Source: Hyphococcus sp.
Lineage (GTDB): Bacteria; Pseudomonadota; Alphaproteobacteria; Caulobacterales; Parvularculaceae
Direction: 5' to 3'
Assembly (NCBI GenBank): GCA_021776335.1
Contig: JAJFGB010000007.1
Span: 62,001-126,000 of the forward strand
DNA: 64,000 nucleotides
The translations under genes and the position numbers were made by a program. Numbering within the stretch: position 1 is the stretch's first letter; the number at the start of each line of letters is the position of its first letter. Positions 8,704 through 17,590 of the stretch are shown piece after piece. Below the pieces are notes generated by a model. That model did no database searches. It saw only the letters and a list, made by a program, of their open reading frames with translations, and was not told the DNA's origin.

Positions 8704-9864
8704 TTAAGCCGTTTTGCGCACAATCACAGAACCGGCGGAATAGCCGGCGCCAAAGCCGCAAATAACGCCAATATCGCCGACCGTGAAATCCCGTCGATGT
8801 TTGTGAAAGGCAATAATCGATCCCGCAGACGACGTATTGGCGTACTCATCGAGCACCACCGGCGCTTCTTCGCGGGTTGCGTCTCGTCCGAGGACTTTGC
8901 GGGCGATGAATTCGTTCATCGCTAAATTAGCTTGATGCAGCCAGAATCGCTTGACCTGTTCAGGCGCAATATTGACCGCGCCCAGATGCGATGAAATCAG
9001 CTCACCGACCATGGGGACGACTTCTTTAAAGACCTTGCGGCCTTCCTGAATAAAAAGCTTATCCGTAAACGGATCGGCCTGAGGATCGGCCGCGGCGCCA
9101 GTTTCGCGTTCGCAGTGATTGAGGAAACCGAAATTGTTGCGAATGTTATTTGAAAATTTGGTTTTGAGCCGCGTGCCGAGAATTTCCCAGGCTTCGCCGC
9201 GCGCTGCGCTATCGGCGCGTTCGAGAATAACAGCGGTGGCGACGTCGCCGAAGATAAAGTGACTGTCACGATCGCGGAAATTGAGATGTGCTGTGCAAAT
9301 CTCCGGATTGACCATTAAGATACGCGTCGCACCTGCGCGAATGAGACCAAGGCCGGTTTCAATGCCGAAGGCAGCAGACGCGCAGGCGACGTTCATGTCG
9401 AAGCCGAACCCGTCAATGCCAAGCGCATCCTGTATCTCTACAGCGACCGCTGGATATCCGCGCTGCAGATTTGAAGCGGCGCAAATGACGCCATCGATAT
9501 CGGCAGGCCCAAGATCTGCTGTGCGCATTGCGTCACGGGCTGCGTTGACGGCCATTTCCGCCAATACCGACACTTCCTCATTGGCGCGGGCGTCAATTTT
9601 TGGCGCCATGCGCTCGATATCGAGAATGCCGGCTTTATCCATCACAAAACGAGACTTGATGCCGGAAGCCTTTTCCACAAATTCAGCAGAAGATTTTTGC
9701 AGAGGCTCGACACTGCCCGCTGCTATCTCGGCGGCATTATCCGCATTGAATTTGTCAACAAAATTGTTGAAGGCTGTGACCAACTCTTCATTGGAAATCG
9801 AATTTGGCGGTGTGAAAAGGCCAGTGGCGACGATGCGCACATCGGCATTTGCAGAATCAGACAT
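8704..9864 (-). CDS. Beta-ketoacyl-ACP synthase III-like enzyme (FabH family)
   Basis: A 386-residue thiolase-fold synthase that condenses an acyl primer with malonyl-ACP or a related donor. The nucleophile is C161 (NVACASAAFG), the His is in WLHQANLAMN, and the Asn is in EYANTSSAGS, completing the Cys-His-Asn triad. It is longer than E. coli FabH (317 aa) and resembles the larger Pseudomonas-type FabH paralogs used for exogenous fatty-acid shunting. I chose ATG 9864; an in-frame start 63 bp upstream adds 21 residues unlike the family. Confidence 0.87.
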   Translation of the reverse strand: MSDSANADVRIVATGLFTPPNSISNEELVTAFNNFVDKFNADNAAEIAAGSVEPLQKSSAEFVEKASGIKSRFVMDKAGILDIERMAPKIDARANEEVSVLAEMAVNAARDAMRTADLGPADIDGVICAASNLQRGYPAVAVEIQDALGIDGFGFDMNVACASAAFGIETGLGLIRAGATRILMVNPEICTAHLNFRDRDSHFIFGDVATAVILERADSAARGEAWEILGTRLKTKFSNNIRNNFGFLNHCERETGAAADPQADPFTDKLFIQEGRKVFKEVVPMVGELISSHLGAVNIAPEQVKRFWLHQANLAMNEFIARKVLGRDATREEAPVVLDEYANTSSAGSIIAFHKHRRDFTVGDIGVICGFGAGYSAGSVIVRKTA

Positions 9865-9939
9865 GGAACGACTTTCAATGCAGAGTGAATTCACCGTGAA
9901 TTTGCGCCGATCTTGTGGTTCGTGCAACCTGTTCGGTGC

Positions 9940-10527
9940 CTAACGGGTGAGTTTTTGCACTGCTTTGTGCCGTGGACATGCAGCTTCGTGATCATTGACC
10001 ATCCCGACGGCCTGCATGAAGGCATAAACAATCACAGGTCCGCAAAATTTGAAACCTTGTGATTTAAGCGCTTTCGACATGGCCTCGCTCTCGGGTGATT
10101 TTACCGGATGATCATTGTAGTTTTTCACTTTGTTGACGATGGGTTTGCCGCCGACAAAATCCCACAAATATCTGGAAAACGAGCCCGGCCCTTCTTCCAT
10201 TATCTCAAGGTAAATCTTCGCATTGCCAATTGTTGCGTTGATCTTTGTGTTTGAACGGATGATGCCGGCGTTATTCATCAATCGTTCGATCTTTTTTGGT
10301 GTATAGCGCGCGATCTTTTCCGGATTGAAGCCGTCAAAGGCTTTTCGGAAGTTGTCGCGCTTATAGAGGATCGTGCGCCAGGAAAGGCCCGCCTGAAATC
10401 CATCCAGGATCAGTTTTTCGAAAAGCGCCCGATCATCATATTCAGGCACGCCCCAATCCTCATCATGATATTGACGGTAGATAGGGTCGTCGACGGGCGC
10501 CCACAGGCAGTGATATTTTTTTGTCAT
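9940..10527 (-). CDS. tag: DNA-3-methyladenine glycosylase I
   Basis: A 195-residue base-excision enzyme removing 3-methyladenine from alkylated DNA. The N terminus has CLWA and YHDEDWGVPEYDD, the family hallmark. Cys7 and a nearby His, together with HEAACPRH near the C terminus, can supply the structural zinc site known in E. coli Tag. Length is normal. The MAPEG gene ends 2 bp before this start, so the two probably form one transcript. Confidence 0.95.
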   Translation of the reverse strand: MTKKYHCLWAPVDDPIYRQYHDEDWGVPEYDDRALFEKLILDGFQAGLSWRTILYKRDNFRKAFDGFNPEKIARYTPKKIERLMNNAGIIRSNTKINATIGNAKIYLEIMEEGPGSFSRYLWDFVGGKPIVNKVKNYNDHPVKSPESEAMSKALKSQGFKFCGPVIVYAFMQAVGMVNDHEAACPRHKAVQKLTR

Positions 10528-10529
10528 AT

Positions 10530-10940
10530 TTAGATGTGATGGAACAATTTTATGAGCCAGAAAATGATAATCGCGGTCTGGATAAGAAAGAAACCAAATC
10601 GGACGAGCACAAATGTGTGGCTGGTTGAAATTAGATGAACAATGGATTGAGCCATGCGCGCGCCAAGAAATGCATAGGCAAGGCCGTCGGTCGCAGCCGT
10701 TTGACCGGTTGCGATCGCATAGAGCAGGACGATGCCGACCGCCGGCAGATATTCATAGCAATTGGCGTGAGCGCGGGTGAGGCGCTTGCCGATGCCGTCG
10801 AGATCATCGCCGGATGCGCCAAATGAATTGACGGTGCGACCTGCGCTCATGACCAGATAAGACCGAAAGCCGCCAAGGCTCAGGAGAAGGACGAGCGTCC
10901 AGGCGACAAGGCTGAGTAGAACGGTTGCGGTGGGCGTCAA
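10530..10940 (-). CDS. MAPEG family membrane protein
   Basis: A small four-helix membrane protein of about 136 residues in the MAPEG superfamily (glutathione transferase/eicosanoid type). The family signature shows in the loop GKRLTRAHANCYEYLPAV and in AYAFLGARMAQSIVHL. I place the start at TTG 10940 with GAGG seven bases upstream; the frame remains open 87 bp further to 11027, but those residues are not family-like. Bacterial members are often uncharacterised. A role in lipid or xenobiotic conjugation is only a family guess. Confidence 0.75.
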   Translation of the reverse strand: MTPTATVLLSLVAWTLVLLLSLGGFRSYLVMSAGRTVNSFGASGDDLDGIGKRLTRAHANCYEYLPAVGIVLLYAIATGQTAATDGLAYAFLGARMAQSIVHLISTSHTFVLVRFGFFLIQTAIIIFWLIKLFHHI

Positions 10941-11024
10941 GATGTTTCCTCGATTGTTTGGCGCTGAAACTATAGCGCCGGGCGAAAAAGTGGCTACCGG
11001 TTTTTCGCAGAATCCGGCCCGCAG

Positions 11025-11072
11025 CAAAAAAACCAGATCATCGGGCGACCCAGCTTAATCGCCCGATGATCT
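11025..11072 (-). terminator. Rho-independent terminator after ygfZ
   Basis: A perfect 14-bp stem (arms 11035-11048 and 11059-11072, 10-nt loop) overlaps the ygfZ stop codon. Read on the minus strand it is followed by GGTTTTTTTG, a textbook U-tract. It should end the ygfZ transcript before MAPEG-tag. Confidence 0.88.
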
Positions 11073-11886
11073 AGTCGTGTTTGAGATAATCGGGAACAAC
11101 AAGCTGCAGCTCGCGTCCCTCGCAGACGGGGCTTAGGCCTTCAGCTTTGGTTTTCCCCCAACGGTCCATGCGAATAAGCGCCAGCGCGCGCCCTTCGACG
11201 CTGCTGAGAATCTCGCCCAGCGTTGAATCGCCCGCGGAGATAACTGCACCCTTCGCAAGCGCGCCACCGTCTGATTCAGCAATAAGGGTGCGCTTTCGAA
11301 CCTCGCCTTTACGTTTCATGCGGCTCGTCACTTCCTGACCGACGAAACAGCCCTTTTTGTAACTGACAGCGCTCAACGCATCGTAATTCACGTCAAGGAG
11401 AAAAATATCATCGGAGGCAAAATCGCGCGCGAATTCCGGTACGCCAAGAGCAATGCGGCGGGTTTCGTAATCGGCAGATGCTTCGCTGATTTTTTCTTTC
11501 ACAACAGCCCGCCAGCCAAGCGTATCAAGTCGCGGATCACGGTAAGCGATCACACCCGCCATTTCGATTTCATGTTTTGACGCCAACACTGAACGGCTCT
11601 GGTCAATCTCTATCGTGACATGCGCACGGAGTTTGTAGAGTGAAAGACGTTTCGCAAGCGCCGGGGCTGCCGCAGCGCTGCAATCGATCAGGAACGTGTC
11701 GTCACTATCAACGATAAAAAAATCGAAGAGGATTTTCCCCTGCGGCGTTAACAGCGCCGCGAAGATCGCCTGTCCTGGTGACACTGAATCAATGTCTTGC
11801 GTTATCAGCCCCTGGAGGAACGAGCGCCGGTCGTCGCCTGACAGGCGAATGACGGCGCGATCAAGAAGAAGGGATATTACATTCAT
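11071..11886 (-). CDS. ygfZ: Folate-binding protein YgfZ (iron-sulfur maintenance)
   Basis: A 271-residue GcvT-like protein that helps repair or assemble Fe-S clusters in a folate-dependent way. The diagnostic motif KGCFVGQE, with the essential Cys, lies near residues 177-184 and is followed by TSRMKRKGEVRKR. Length fits short alphaproteobacterial members. It is divergent from the small membrane gene at 12035 and ends in a strong terminator. Confidence 0.92.
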   Translation of the reverse strand: MNVISLLLDRAVIRLSGDDRRSFLQGLITQDIDSVSPGQAIFAALLTPQGKILFDFFIVDSDDTFLIDCSAAAAPALAKRLSLYKLRAHVTIEIDQSRSVLASKHEIEMAGVIAYRDPRLDTLGWRAVVKEKISEASADYETRRIALGVPEFARDFASDDIFLLDVNYDALSAVSYKKGCFVGQEVTSRMKRKGEVRKRTLIAESDGGALAKGAVISAGDSTLGEILSSVEGRALALIRMDRWGKTKAEGLSPVCEGRELQLVVPDYLKHD

Positions 11887-12014
11887 GAGCCGGCATTTAA
11901 GCGCCTTTGCGGCAGTTACAAACGCTTTTTCAAAGACGTCTGGTCAGGCTCGGGCGGAGGAAAGGTTGATTTCCCCAACCGAATTTTCGATTTTGACTTG
12001 ACGGAATCATATCC

Positions 12015-12030
12015 GTAAGTCATCACTTAC
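12015..12030. promoter_or_regulatory. Short inverted repeat between divergent genes
   Basis: GTAAGT and ACTTAC flank the 4-base spacer CATC. The element ends 4 bp before the ATG of the gene at 12035 and lies in the 148-bp divergent region with ygfZ. It could be an operator or a start-proximal hairpin. No regulator can be assigned. Confidence 0.35.
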
Positions 12031-12034
12031 TGAT

Positions 12035-12385
12035 ATGAAGCGGATCGACTATCTCTTCGCGGCGTTGCTGATTCTATTTTCGGCGGGGCACGGTTTTCTG
12101 GGCACACTGGCGGCTGATGGCTGGAATTCATCGGCATCGGTCTGGTCTTTTTCAGGTTCCGTTGCCGCCTGGCTGGTTGCGGCAATCAATATTTTGAGAA
12201 CCGGGCGCCCTCACGATAAAGGCGTTGCGGTTATCGCGCTTGCGGGTTCGCTCAGCTGGATTGGTCTGATGGCCTGGCTCGCTGTCGTCGCCCATATGAT
12301 CTCGGATGTTCGTATCTGGCTGTTTGTGGGAACGGCTGCGGGGCTTGTGGGTTTCAGCATCAGGACGCTACGCGGCCGGGCATGA
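12035..12385 (+). CDS. Small integral membrane protein, unknown function
   Basis: A 116-residue protein with four hydrophobic helices (about 6-25, 36-55, 64-85 and 92-110) joined by short loops. There is no recognisable motif. No clear ribosome site precedes ATG 12035, so initiation may be weak or leaderless. It sits between ygfZ (divergent) and the dihydroorotase-family gene 76 bp downstream on the same strand. Confidence 0.6.
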   Translation: MKRIDYLFAALLILFSAGHGFLGTLAADGWNSSASVWSFSGSVAAWLVAAINILRTGRPHDKGVAVIALAGSLSWIGLMAWLAVVAHMISDVRIWLFVGTAAGLVGFSIRTLRGRA

Positions 12386-12461
12386 GGTTTTTTCGGTGAA
12401 AACGATTTGCTCATGACACCAGGCTTTCGGGCTCACGCATTGTCCTCTACAACGCCCGCCA

Positions 12462-13805
12462 ATGACCAATAATTTTGATCTCATTTTACGCGGCGGCATT
12501 GTCGTCAACCATGACGGTGAAGGTGCGCGTGATATCGGCGTACGTGACGGTAAAATAGCTGAAATCGGTGTTTCGGCGTCTACGGACGCCCGCGAGGTGA
12601 TCGACTGCACAGGACTCCACATTCTACCGGGCGTAATAGACAGTCAGGTGCATTTTCGAGAACCCGGACCTGTTCATAAGGAAGATCTTGAAACGGGAAG
12701 TCGAGCAGCAGTTTTGGGCGGCGTCACTGCTGTGTTCGAAATGCCGAATACGCATCCCCTGACGGTCACGAAAGAGGCCATCGAGGACAAGCTGGCGCGT
12801 GCGCGCGGCGACGGCGACCATGGCGGGATGTTTTGCGATCATGCATTCTATGCAGGCGCCACCCATGGCAATCCAGAACAGCTTGCGGCGCTTGAAATGC
12901 TGCCCGGCGTTGCAGGTGTCAAAATTTTCATGGGCGCCTCGACGGGTGATTTACTCGTCGAAGATGACGAGGGCGTGCGTGCGGTGCTCGCCCATGGCCG
13001 TCGCCGTGTCGCGATCCATTCCGAAGACGAGTATCTCTTGCGCGAAGGCAAGGCGCTTGCACGGGAAGGGGACTGGACATCTCATCCGGAGGTTAGAAGC
13101 GTAGAGGCTGCGGTGCGGTGCACCGAGCGTTTGTTGCGGCTCGCACGTGAAACGAAACGACGCATCCACGTCCTGCATATATCAACGGCCGATGAAATTC
13201 CGATTCTGGCGGCACATAAAGATATCGCAACCGCAGAGGCGACGCCGCAGCATTTAACCCTTGCGGCGCCGGAATGTTACGAACGTCTTAAAGGTCTTGC
13301 ACAAATGAACCCGCCGATCCGTGACGCGCATCATCGCGACGGTATCTGGCGCGGTGTTGCGCAAGGCGTGATCGATGTCATTGGTTCTGATCATGCGCCG
13401 CACACGTTGGAAGAAAAGGCCAACCCTTATCCAGCATCACCGTCGGGGATGCCCGGCGTTCAAACCTTCGTGCCGGTGATGCTCGACCATGTGGCCAATG
13501 GCCGGCTTAGTCTCGCGCGGTTTGTGGATCTTGCCTGCCATGGGCCTAATCGGGTTTTCGGTATTGCAGGCAAGGGACGTATCGCCGCGGGCTATGACGC
13601 TGATTTCACAATTGTTGATCTTAAAGCGAAGCGGACGATCACTCATGATTGGTCAGCGTCGAAATCCGGTTGGACGCCCTTTGACGGCATGACTGTCGCG
13701 GGCTGGCCAATCGGCACAATCATCCGTGGACGGCGCGTCATGTGGGCTGATGAAATTATTGGTGATGCTAAGGGCGCACCAGTGCGGTTTCAGGAAGCGC
13801 TTTGA
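12462..13805 (+). CDS. pyrC: Dihydroorotase-family amidohydrolase
   Basis: A 447-residue amidohydrolase of the dihydroorotase/allantoinase group, expected to cyclise carbamoyl-aspartate to dihydroorotate in pyrimidine synthesis. The segment PGVIDSQVHFREPG matches the class I signature, except that the first His of the metal-binding HxH is Gln. Other ligands are present: Lys in GVKIFMGAST, His in VAIHSEDE, His in IHVLHIST, and Asp in GSDHAPHT. As I recall, alphaproteobacterial members often read QVHFREPG, so this may be a subfamily trait and not loss of function. Allantoinase or hydantoinase activity is the main alternative. Confidence 0.82.
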   Translation: MTNNFDLILRGGIVVNHDGEGARDIGVRDGKIAEIGVSASTDAREVIDCTGLHILPGVIDSQVHFREPGPVHKEDLETGSRAAVLGGVTAVFEMPNTHPLTVTKEAIEDKLARARGDGDHGGMFCDHAFYAGATHGNPEQLAALEMLPGVAGVKIFMGASTGDLLVEDDEGVRAVLAHGRRRVAIHSEDEYLLREGKALAREGDWTSHPEVRSVEAAVRCTERLLRLARETKRRIHVLHISTADEIPILAAHKDIATAEATPQHLTLAAPECYERLKGLAQMNPPIRDAHHRDGIWRGVAQGVIDVIGSDHAPHTLEEKANPYPASPSGMPGVQTFVPVMLDHVANGRLSLARFVDLACHGPNRVFGIAGKGRIAAGYDADFTIVDLKAKRTITHDWSASKSGWTPFDGMTVAGWPIGTIIRGRRVMWADEIIGDAKGAPVRFQEAL

Positions 13806-13904
13806 TTAGCTGAAAATCCAGAGTCTCACCTGTGCAATTTGGGTGTTCAGGCTATGGCTAATACAATATAAGAATGTAATAGCATCTAAGTTGTGGAAAT
13901 GCTC

Positions 13905-14603
13905 ATGACGGATAGTCAGCTATTTAAATTTCTAACCATGCAATACGCAACCTTACGCGAAGAGGCAATTCATCTGAAAAATTGCCAGCTAAGATACTTC
14001 ACCATAACAGTAATTGCGGTTGCTACAATCTTTGGAATAAATACAGGGGGAATTGGGAGCGAAAACTACCGTGACGATCTGTCTCTGTTTTTGGTCCCCT
14101 TACTGATTATTATTCCGAATTGGTGGCTCATGTTCGACAAGGCGAAGTCGATTTCGCGTATTGTTGGATTTCAAAGGATCGTCGAAGAGAGGATTTATGG
14201 CGACTTGCACGGGAAATTTTTGCCTTGGGAGATGGCACTGCAGAGTTTTCGGTCAACCGATGGCACGCTTGTTGACAAAATAGAACACAGAAAAAAAATA
14301 TTGGATTCAAACATCAAGCCGCTCAAGCAATTAGGTGTTTTATTTCTAATTACCAAGCACAAATATTGGGTCATAAATTACCACCTATATTTTATTTCGG
14401 CTGCGTTGTGTTTGTATTTTAGCTCACCTAGCGGCCGCGATCGTCTCTATCTTGTGGCCTGGGGTTTGGTCGCAATGCTATGTTTGGTGACTGCATGGTT
14501 CAATGGTCGACTACTGTTTCGACTGTCGCTTGGTCACAACAGTTATGACGGTAACAATAAAATCTGGAAGATCATTCTTAAAAAGAAAGGGCGTAGGCCT
14601 TAG
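13905..14603 (+). CDS. Membrane-anchored protein, unknown family, AT-rich gene
   Basis: A protein of about 232 residues with hydrophobic pairs near residues 32-50 and 62-80 and again near 165-205. The soluble middle segment (~85-160) is Lys/Arg-rich, and the C terminus is basic (KKKGRRP). The frame opens at GTG 13893, with in-frame ATGs at 13899 and 13905; the TGGAA just upstream favours 13905. Base use is visibly more AT-rich than in the neighbours, with runs such as GAAAAAAAATATT, which suggests recent acquisition. I do not recognise the family. It stands alone between the dihydroorotase-family gene and a convergent secreted protein. Confidence 0.6.
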   Translation: MTDSQLFKFLTMQYATLREEAIHLKNCQLRYFTITVIAVATIFGINTGGIGSENYRDDLSLFLVPLLIIIPNWWLMFDKAKSISRIVGFQRIVEERIYGDLHGKFLPWEMALQSFRSTDGTLVDKIEHRKKILDSNIKPLKQLGVLFLITKHKYWVINYHLYFISAALCLYFSSPSGRDRLYLVAWGLVAMLCLVTAWFNGRLLFRLSLGHNSYDGNNKIWKIILKKKGRRP

Positions 14604-14635
14604 CGCCAATATATTACGTATCAAGAAGTCGCGGC

Positions 14636-15085
14636 CTATTCGAACTCGTTTGGACGCTGTTGCTCCTGAGCTATCGCTTCATCCGCCGCCATCACCTCGT
14701 AAAGCGGCGCTGTCAGGCGTGCAACGATCACATCGCCCTGCTGCGCGCGTGCAGCGGCGTGGTTGCGGGCGCGGCGGTCGCAGACGAGATAACGCCGCTG
14801 GGCGTCGCGATAGGCCTTATTAAATCTCGACACCATTTCCTCACGCACGGCGATTTGCGGCTCCTCCAGTTCGACGAGCTGCTTCATTCGCTCGCGCCAA
14901 ATATCGCCCTCGAGGCGCGGTTCGCAGGTGCGGCGAAGATGATGGAGTGCGCCAAACACCGTGGAGATTGCAACGAGATCCTTTTGGCGCTGCTGATAGC
15001 TGGCAAAATCCTGTGCGGCCGCGCGCGCTGATATTGCGGCGATCATGGCGGCGAGGGTTACAACGATGACAATACGCTTGGTCAT
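14636..15085 (-). CDS. Secreted protein resembling the TIGR02301 family
   Basis: A 149-residue protein with a signal peptide (MTKRIVIVVTLAAMIAAISARAAA, cleaved near residue 24). The mature part is helical and charged, with Cys in RRTCEPRLEG and YLVCDRRAR that could form a disulfide. It resembles TIGR02301, a conserved alphaproteobacterial family without known function that is often adjacent to a Nudix gene, as it is here (15119-15556). Function unknown. Confidence 0.7.
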   Translation of the reverse strand: MTKRIVIVVTLAAMIAAISARAAAQDFASYQQRQKDLVAISTVFGALHHLRRTCEPRLEGDIWRERMKQLVELEEPQIAVREEMVSRFNKAYRDAQRRYLVCDRRARNHAAARAQQGDVIVARLTAPLYEVMAADEAIAQEQQRPNEFE

Positions 15086-15118
15086 ATAGGCCTTTCACAT
15101 CAGAAAATTATAGCGGGA

Positions 15119-15556
15119 TTATGGCCGTTCGTGAATGGCGTCCCGAATGTCGATGGCGCGACGGATCGCCTGACGGGTTACATCCCATGAAAGCCGGGCA
15201 ATCGCTGTCTCGATTGGGACAAATTCCGCCTCGACAGCGTCATCACCCGGGCGTGGCTCGCCGGCGGTCCATTCAGCGACATAGTCAATAATCACCATAT
15301 GCGGCATGGAGAGGTCTTCATCAGGCGTGATCGCGTCGAAAACATCAAGCAGGCCTATCAATTCGATCTCGACGCCGGTTTCCTCGCGGACCTCGCGGAT
15401 GACGGCGTCCCTGATCCGTTCGCCGAATTCCAGGCGTCCGCCCGGAATTGACCATTCACCCTTAAACGGAGCTTTGCCGCGCTTGATAATCAGGACGTCC
15501 TGGTTGCGGAAGATGACGGCGCCGACGCCGACAGATATGGTCTCGCTCTGGTTCAT
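15119..15556 (-). CDS. Nudix hydrolase
   Basis: A 145-residue pyrophosphohydrolase acting on nucleoside-diphosphate-X substrates. The Nudix box runs from GGRLEFGER to REVREETGVEI (about residues 39-61) with all metal-binding Glu in place. It lies upstream of the TIGR02301-like gene on the same strand, 33 bp apart, and is divergent from the SRAP gene by only 23 bp. The substrate cannot be told; the small size fits ADP-ribose or oxidised nucleotide pyrophosphatases. Confidence 0.88.
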   Translation of the reverse strand: MNQSETISVGVGAVIFRNQDVLIIKRGKAPFKGEWSIPGGRLEFGERIRDAVIREVREETGVEIELIGLLDVFDAITPDEDLSMPHMVIIDYVAEWTAGEPRPGDDAVEAEFVPIETAIARLSWDVTRQAIRRAIDIRDAIHERP

Positions 15557-15579
15557 GACTCACTTGATAAGGTATTTTT

Positions 15580-16302
15580 ATGTGTGGGCGCTATCATTTG
15601 AAATCAACACCGATGGAGGTCGGTGAGTTTTTTGATCTCGATATCCGGGATAATTTTCCGCCACGCTATAATATCGCCCCGACCCAGCCAATTGCGGTCA
15701 TTTGCCAAAATGAAATGCGCAAGCGCGACTATGCGCTGATGCGTTGGGGTTTCATTCCAGAATGGCAAAAAGCGCCGTCCACCCGCCCGCTGGTCAACGC
15801 ACGCGCGGAAACGATTGTGGAAAAACCCTCTTTCCGGTCAGCCTATAAACGCCGGCGCTGCCTCATTCCCGCAGATGGTTTTTATGAATGGCGCTCTGTC
15901 GACGGCGCTAAGCAACCCTATTGCATCCAGCGTCATGACGATGCGTTGTTCGCGTTCGCCGGCATATGGGAAACCGCAACAGATCCCGATGGTGGCGAAA
16001 TCGATACGACAGCAATCCTGACAATTGCATCAGGCACGGACTTACGCACGCTTCATCATCGCGAGCCAGTGGTGATTGCGCCGGAGCATTTTTCTGTCTG
16101 GCTGGAAGCCGACGAGCGCGATATTGCCCTGCTGGATGACTTGCTGACGCCGGCGCCGGCAGGGTCCTGGAAATATTTTGCCGTATCGACTGCTGTCGGC
16201 AATGTGCGTCACGACGGCCCGGAACTGATCAAGAAGGTTCGGGGCCCTAACGGCGCTGACAAACGAGTGGATCAGCCAGTGCAGCCTGATCTGTTATTCT
16301 AG
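15580..16302 (+). CDS. SRAP-domain abasic-site DNA-protein crosslink protein (YedK/HMCES type)
   Basis: A 240-residue SOS-response-associated peptidase-fold protein. After Met removal, Cys2 (MCGRY) crosslinks to abasic sites in single-stranded DNA and shields them. The supporting residues are the Asn of VNARAET, the Glu of DGFYEW and the His of LHHREPVVI. The last 4 bp overlap the convergent carbonic anhydrase gene. The short divergent gap to the Nudix gene must carry both promoters. I saw no alphaproteobacterial SOS box there. Confidence 0.92.
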   Translation: MCGRYHLKSTPMEVGEFFDLDIRDNFPPRYNIAPTQPIAVICQNEMRKRDYALMRWGFIPEWQKAPSTRPLVNARAETIVEKPSFRSAYKRRRCLIPADGFYEWRSVDGAKQPYCIQRHDDALFAFAGIWETATDPDGGEIDTTAILTIASGTDLRTLHHREPVVIAPEHFSVWLEADERDIALLDDLLTPAPAGSWKYFAVSTAVGNVRHDGPELIKKVRGPNGADKRVDQPVQPDLLF

Positions 16303-16838
16303 CGCGCTTCCAGCGCGGCGCGATGACGTGCAGCTTCTTCCACATAATGGCCCGCGCCAATGAGCGCCATCTTGTCTTCGCCGTCGCGAAGGTCACGAAA
16401 TTTGCGTGCCGGTATGCCTGCCCACATTTCGCCGGCAGGAACAATTTTTTTTGGGCTTAAAAACGCACCCGCTGCGAGCATGGCGCCGGTCTGAACCACC
16501 GAGCCATCAAGCATTGTCGCGTTCATGCCGACGAAGCCGCCATCTTCGACTTTGGCGCCATGCAGCATGCATTTATGGCCGACCAGCACGTTCTCGCCGA
16601 TAAGGGTCGGAAGCCCGCCCCAATCGGGATTATCCACATGGACGATCGTGCCGTCCTGAACATTGGAACCCTTGCCAACGACAATCTTGTTTTCATCGCC
16701 GCGCAACACGCAGCCATACCAGACAGAAGCGTTTTCATGGATTTCTACATCGCCTGCAATGACCGCGCCCGGCGCGATGAAGGCGCTGTCGTGGATTTTC
16801 GGTTTCTTGTCGCCGATAGCGAAGATGAGCGGTTTCAT
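16299..16838 (-). CDS. Gamma carbonic anhydrase family protein (left-handed beta-helix)
   Basis: A 179-residue hexapeptide-repeat protein of the YrdA/PaaY/CaiE type. The repeats span most of the chain (for example GAVIAGDVEIHENASVWYG). Three metal-binding histidines are visible in IVHVDNP and in VGHKCMLHGA. Members hydrate CO2 or act on CoA thioesters such as in phenylacetate metabolism, and many are inactive as anhydrases. It overlaps the SRAP gene tail-to-tail and lies 2 bp after maiA on the same strand. Confidence 0.88.
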   Translation of the reverse strand: MKPLIFAIGDKKPKIHDSAFIAPGAVIAGDVEIHENASVWYGCVLRGDENKIVVGKGSNVQDGTIVHVDNPDWGGLPTLIGENVLVGHKCMLHGAKVEDGGFVGMNATMLDGSVVQTGAMLAAGAFLSPKKIVPAGEMWAGIPARKFRDLRDGEDKMALIGAGHYVEEAARHRAALEAR

Positions 16839-16840
16839 AA

Positions 16841-17482
16841 CTATCCCTTGACCGCATCCGGCTGATTTAGCGGATGCGCTTTTTCAAATGCCGGCAGCGC
16901 GATGCAGCGCTCATAAATCTCATTGAGGCGCGTCAAACCCGATAAATCAACGCCGAAACGCAGCGCCCCGAACCATTGCGGCACGAGACAGGCGTCGGCC
17001 ATGGTCGGCGCATCGCCGACGCAAAAGGCGCCGGCTTTTTCAGCCGCCATTTTTTCAACCGCCGCCATGGCGCTGCCGGGCCAGCGGTTGAGCCAGTCCT
17101 TGACGGCGTTATCGTCAAATGACGCTTCTTCTTTTAAATATTTCTGGATACGGAGATTCATCAAAGGCTGCGCCTCACAGGCGATAGTCGCAGCAATGGC
17201 GCGCGCCTGCGCGCGACCGACAGGATCGCGCGGCAGGATCGACGGATCGGGAAACGTTTCTTCCAGATATTCCATGATGGAGAGGGACTGGTTGAGCGCA
17301 GCGCCATCATCAGTGATCAAAGTTGGCACCAGCCCATTGGGGTTCTTGGAAAGATAAGCGGCGCTCTTTTGTTCGCCCTTCAGAAGGTTGACGGGTTCAT
17401 AATCGTAATCGATGCCTTTCAGGGCCAGCGCAATCCGCACGCGATAGGTTGCGCTTGATCGCCAATAACCAAAGAGTTTCAT
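16841..17482 (-). CDS. maiA: Maleylacetoacetate isomerase (zeta-class GST)
   Basis: A 213-residue zeta-class glutathione transferase isomerising maleylacetoacetate to fumarylacetoacetate in tyrosine degradation. The N-terminal thioredoxin fold carries YWRSSATYRVRIALALKG, the bacterial form of the SSCxWRVRI motif, and the cis-Pro segment is NGLVPTLI. I chose ATG 17482 (AAGG six bases upstream) over an open frame to 17587. hppD of the same pathway lies 630 bp away, but homogentisate dioxygenase and fumarylacetoacetase are not in the window. Confidence 0.88.
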   Translation of the reverse strand: MKLFGYWRSSATYRVRIALALKGIDYDYEPVNLLKGEQKSAAYLSKNPNGLVPTLITDDGAALNQSLSIMEYLEETFPDPSILPRDPVGRAQARAIAATIACEAQPLMNLRIQKYLKEEASFDDNAVKDWLNRWPGSAMAAVEKMAAEKAGAFCVGDAPTMADACLVPQWFGALRFGVDLSGLTRLNEIYERCIALPAFEKAHPLNQPDAVKG

Positions 17483-17590
17483 GGGCTGCCTTTTGATCTG
17501 TAAAATTTGAAACAAACTTATGGTGCATTCTTGGCAGATTTTCCAACCCGCCAGCGCAAAGATGCGCCTCACATAAAAAGGGTTCACGCG

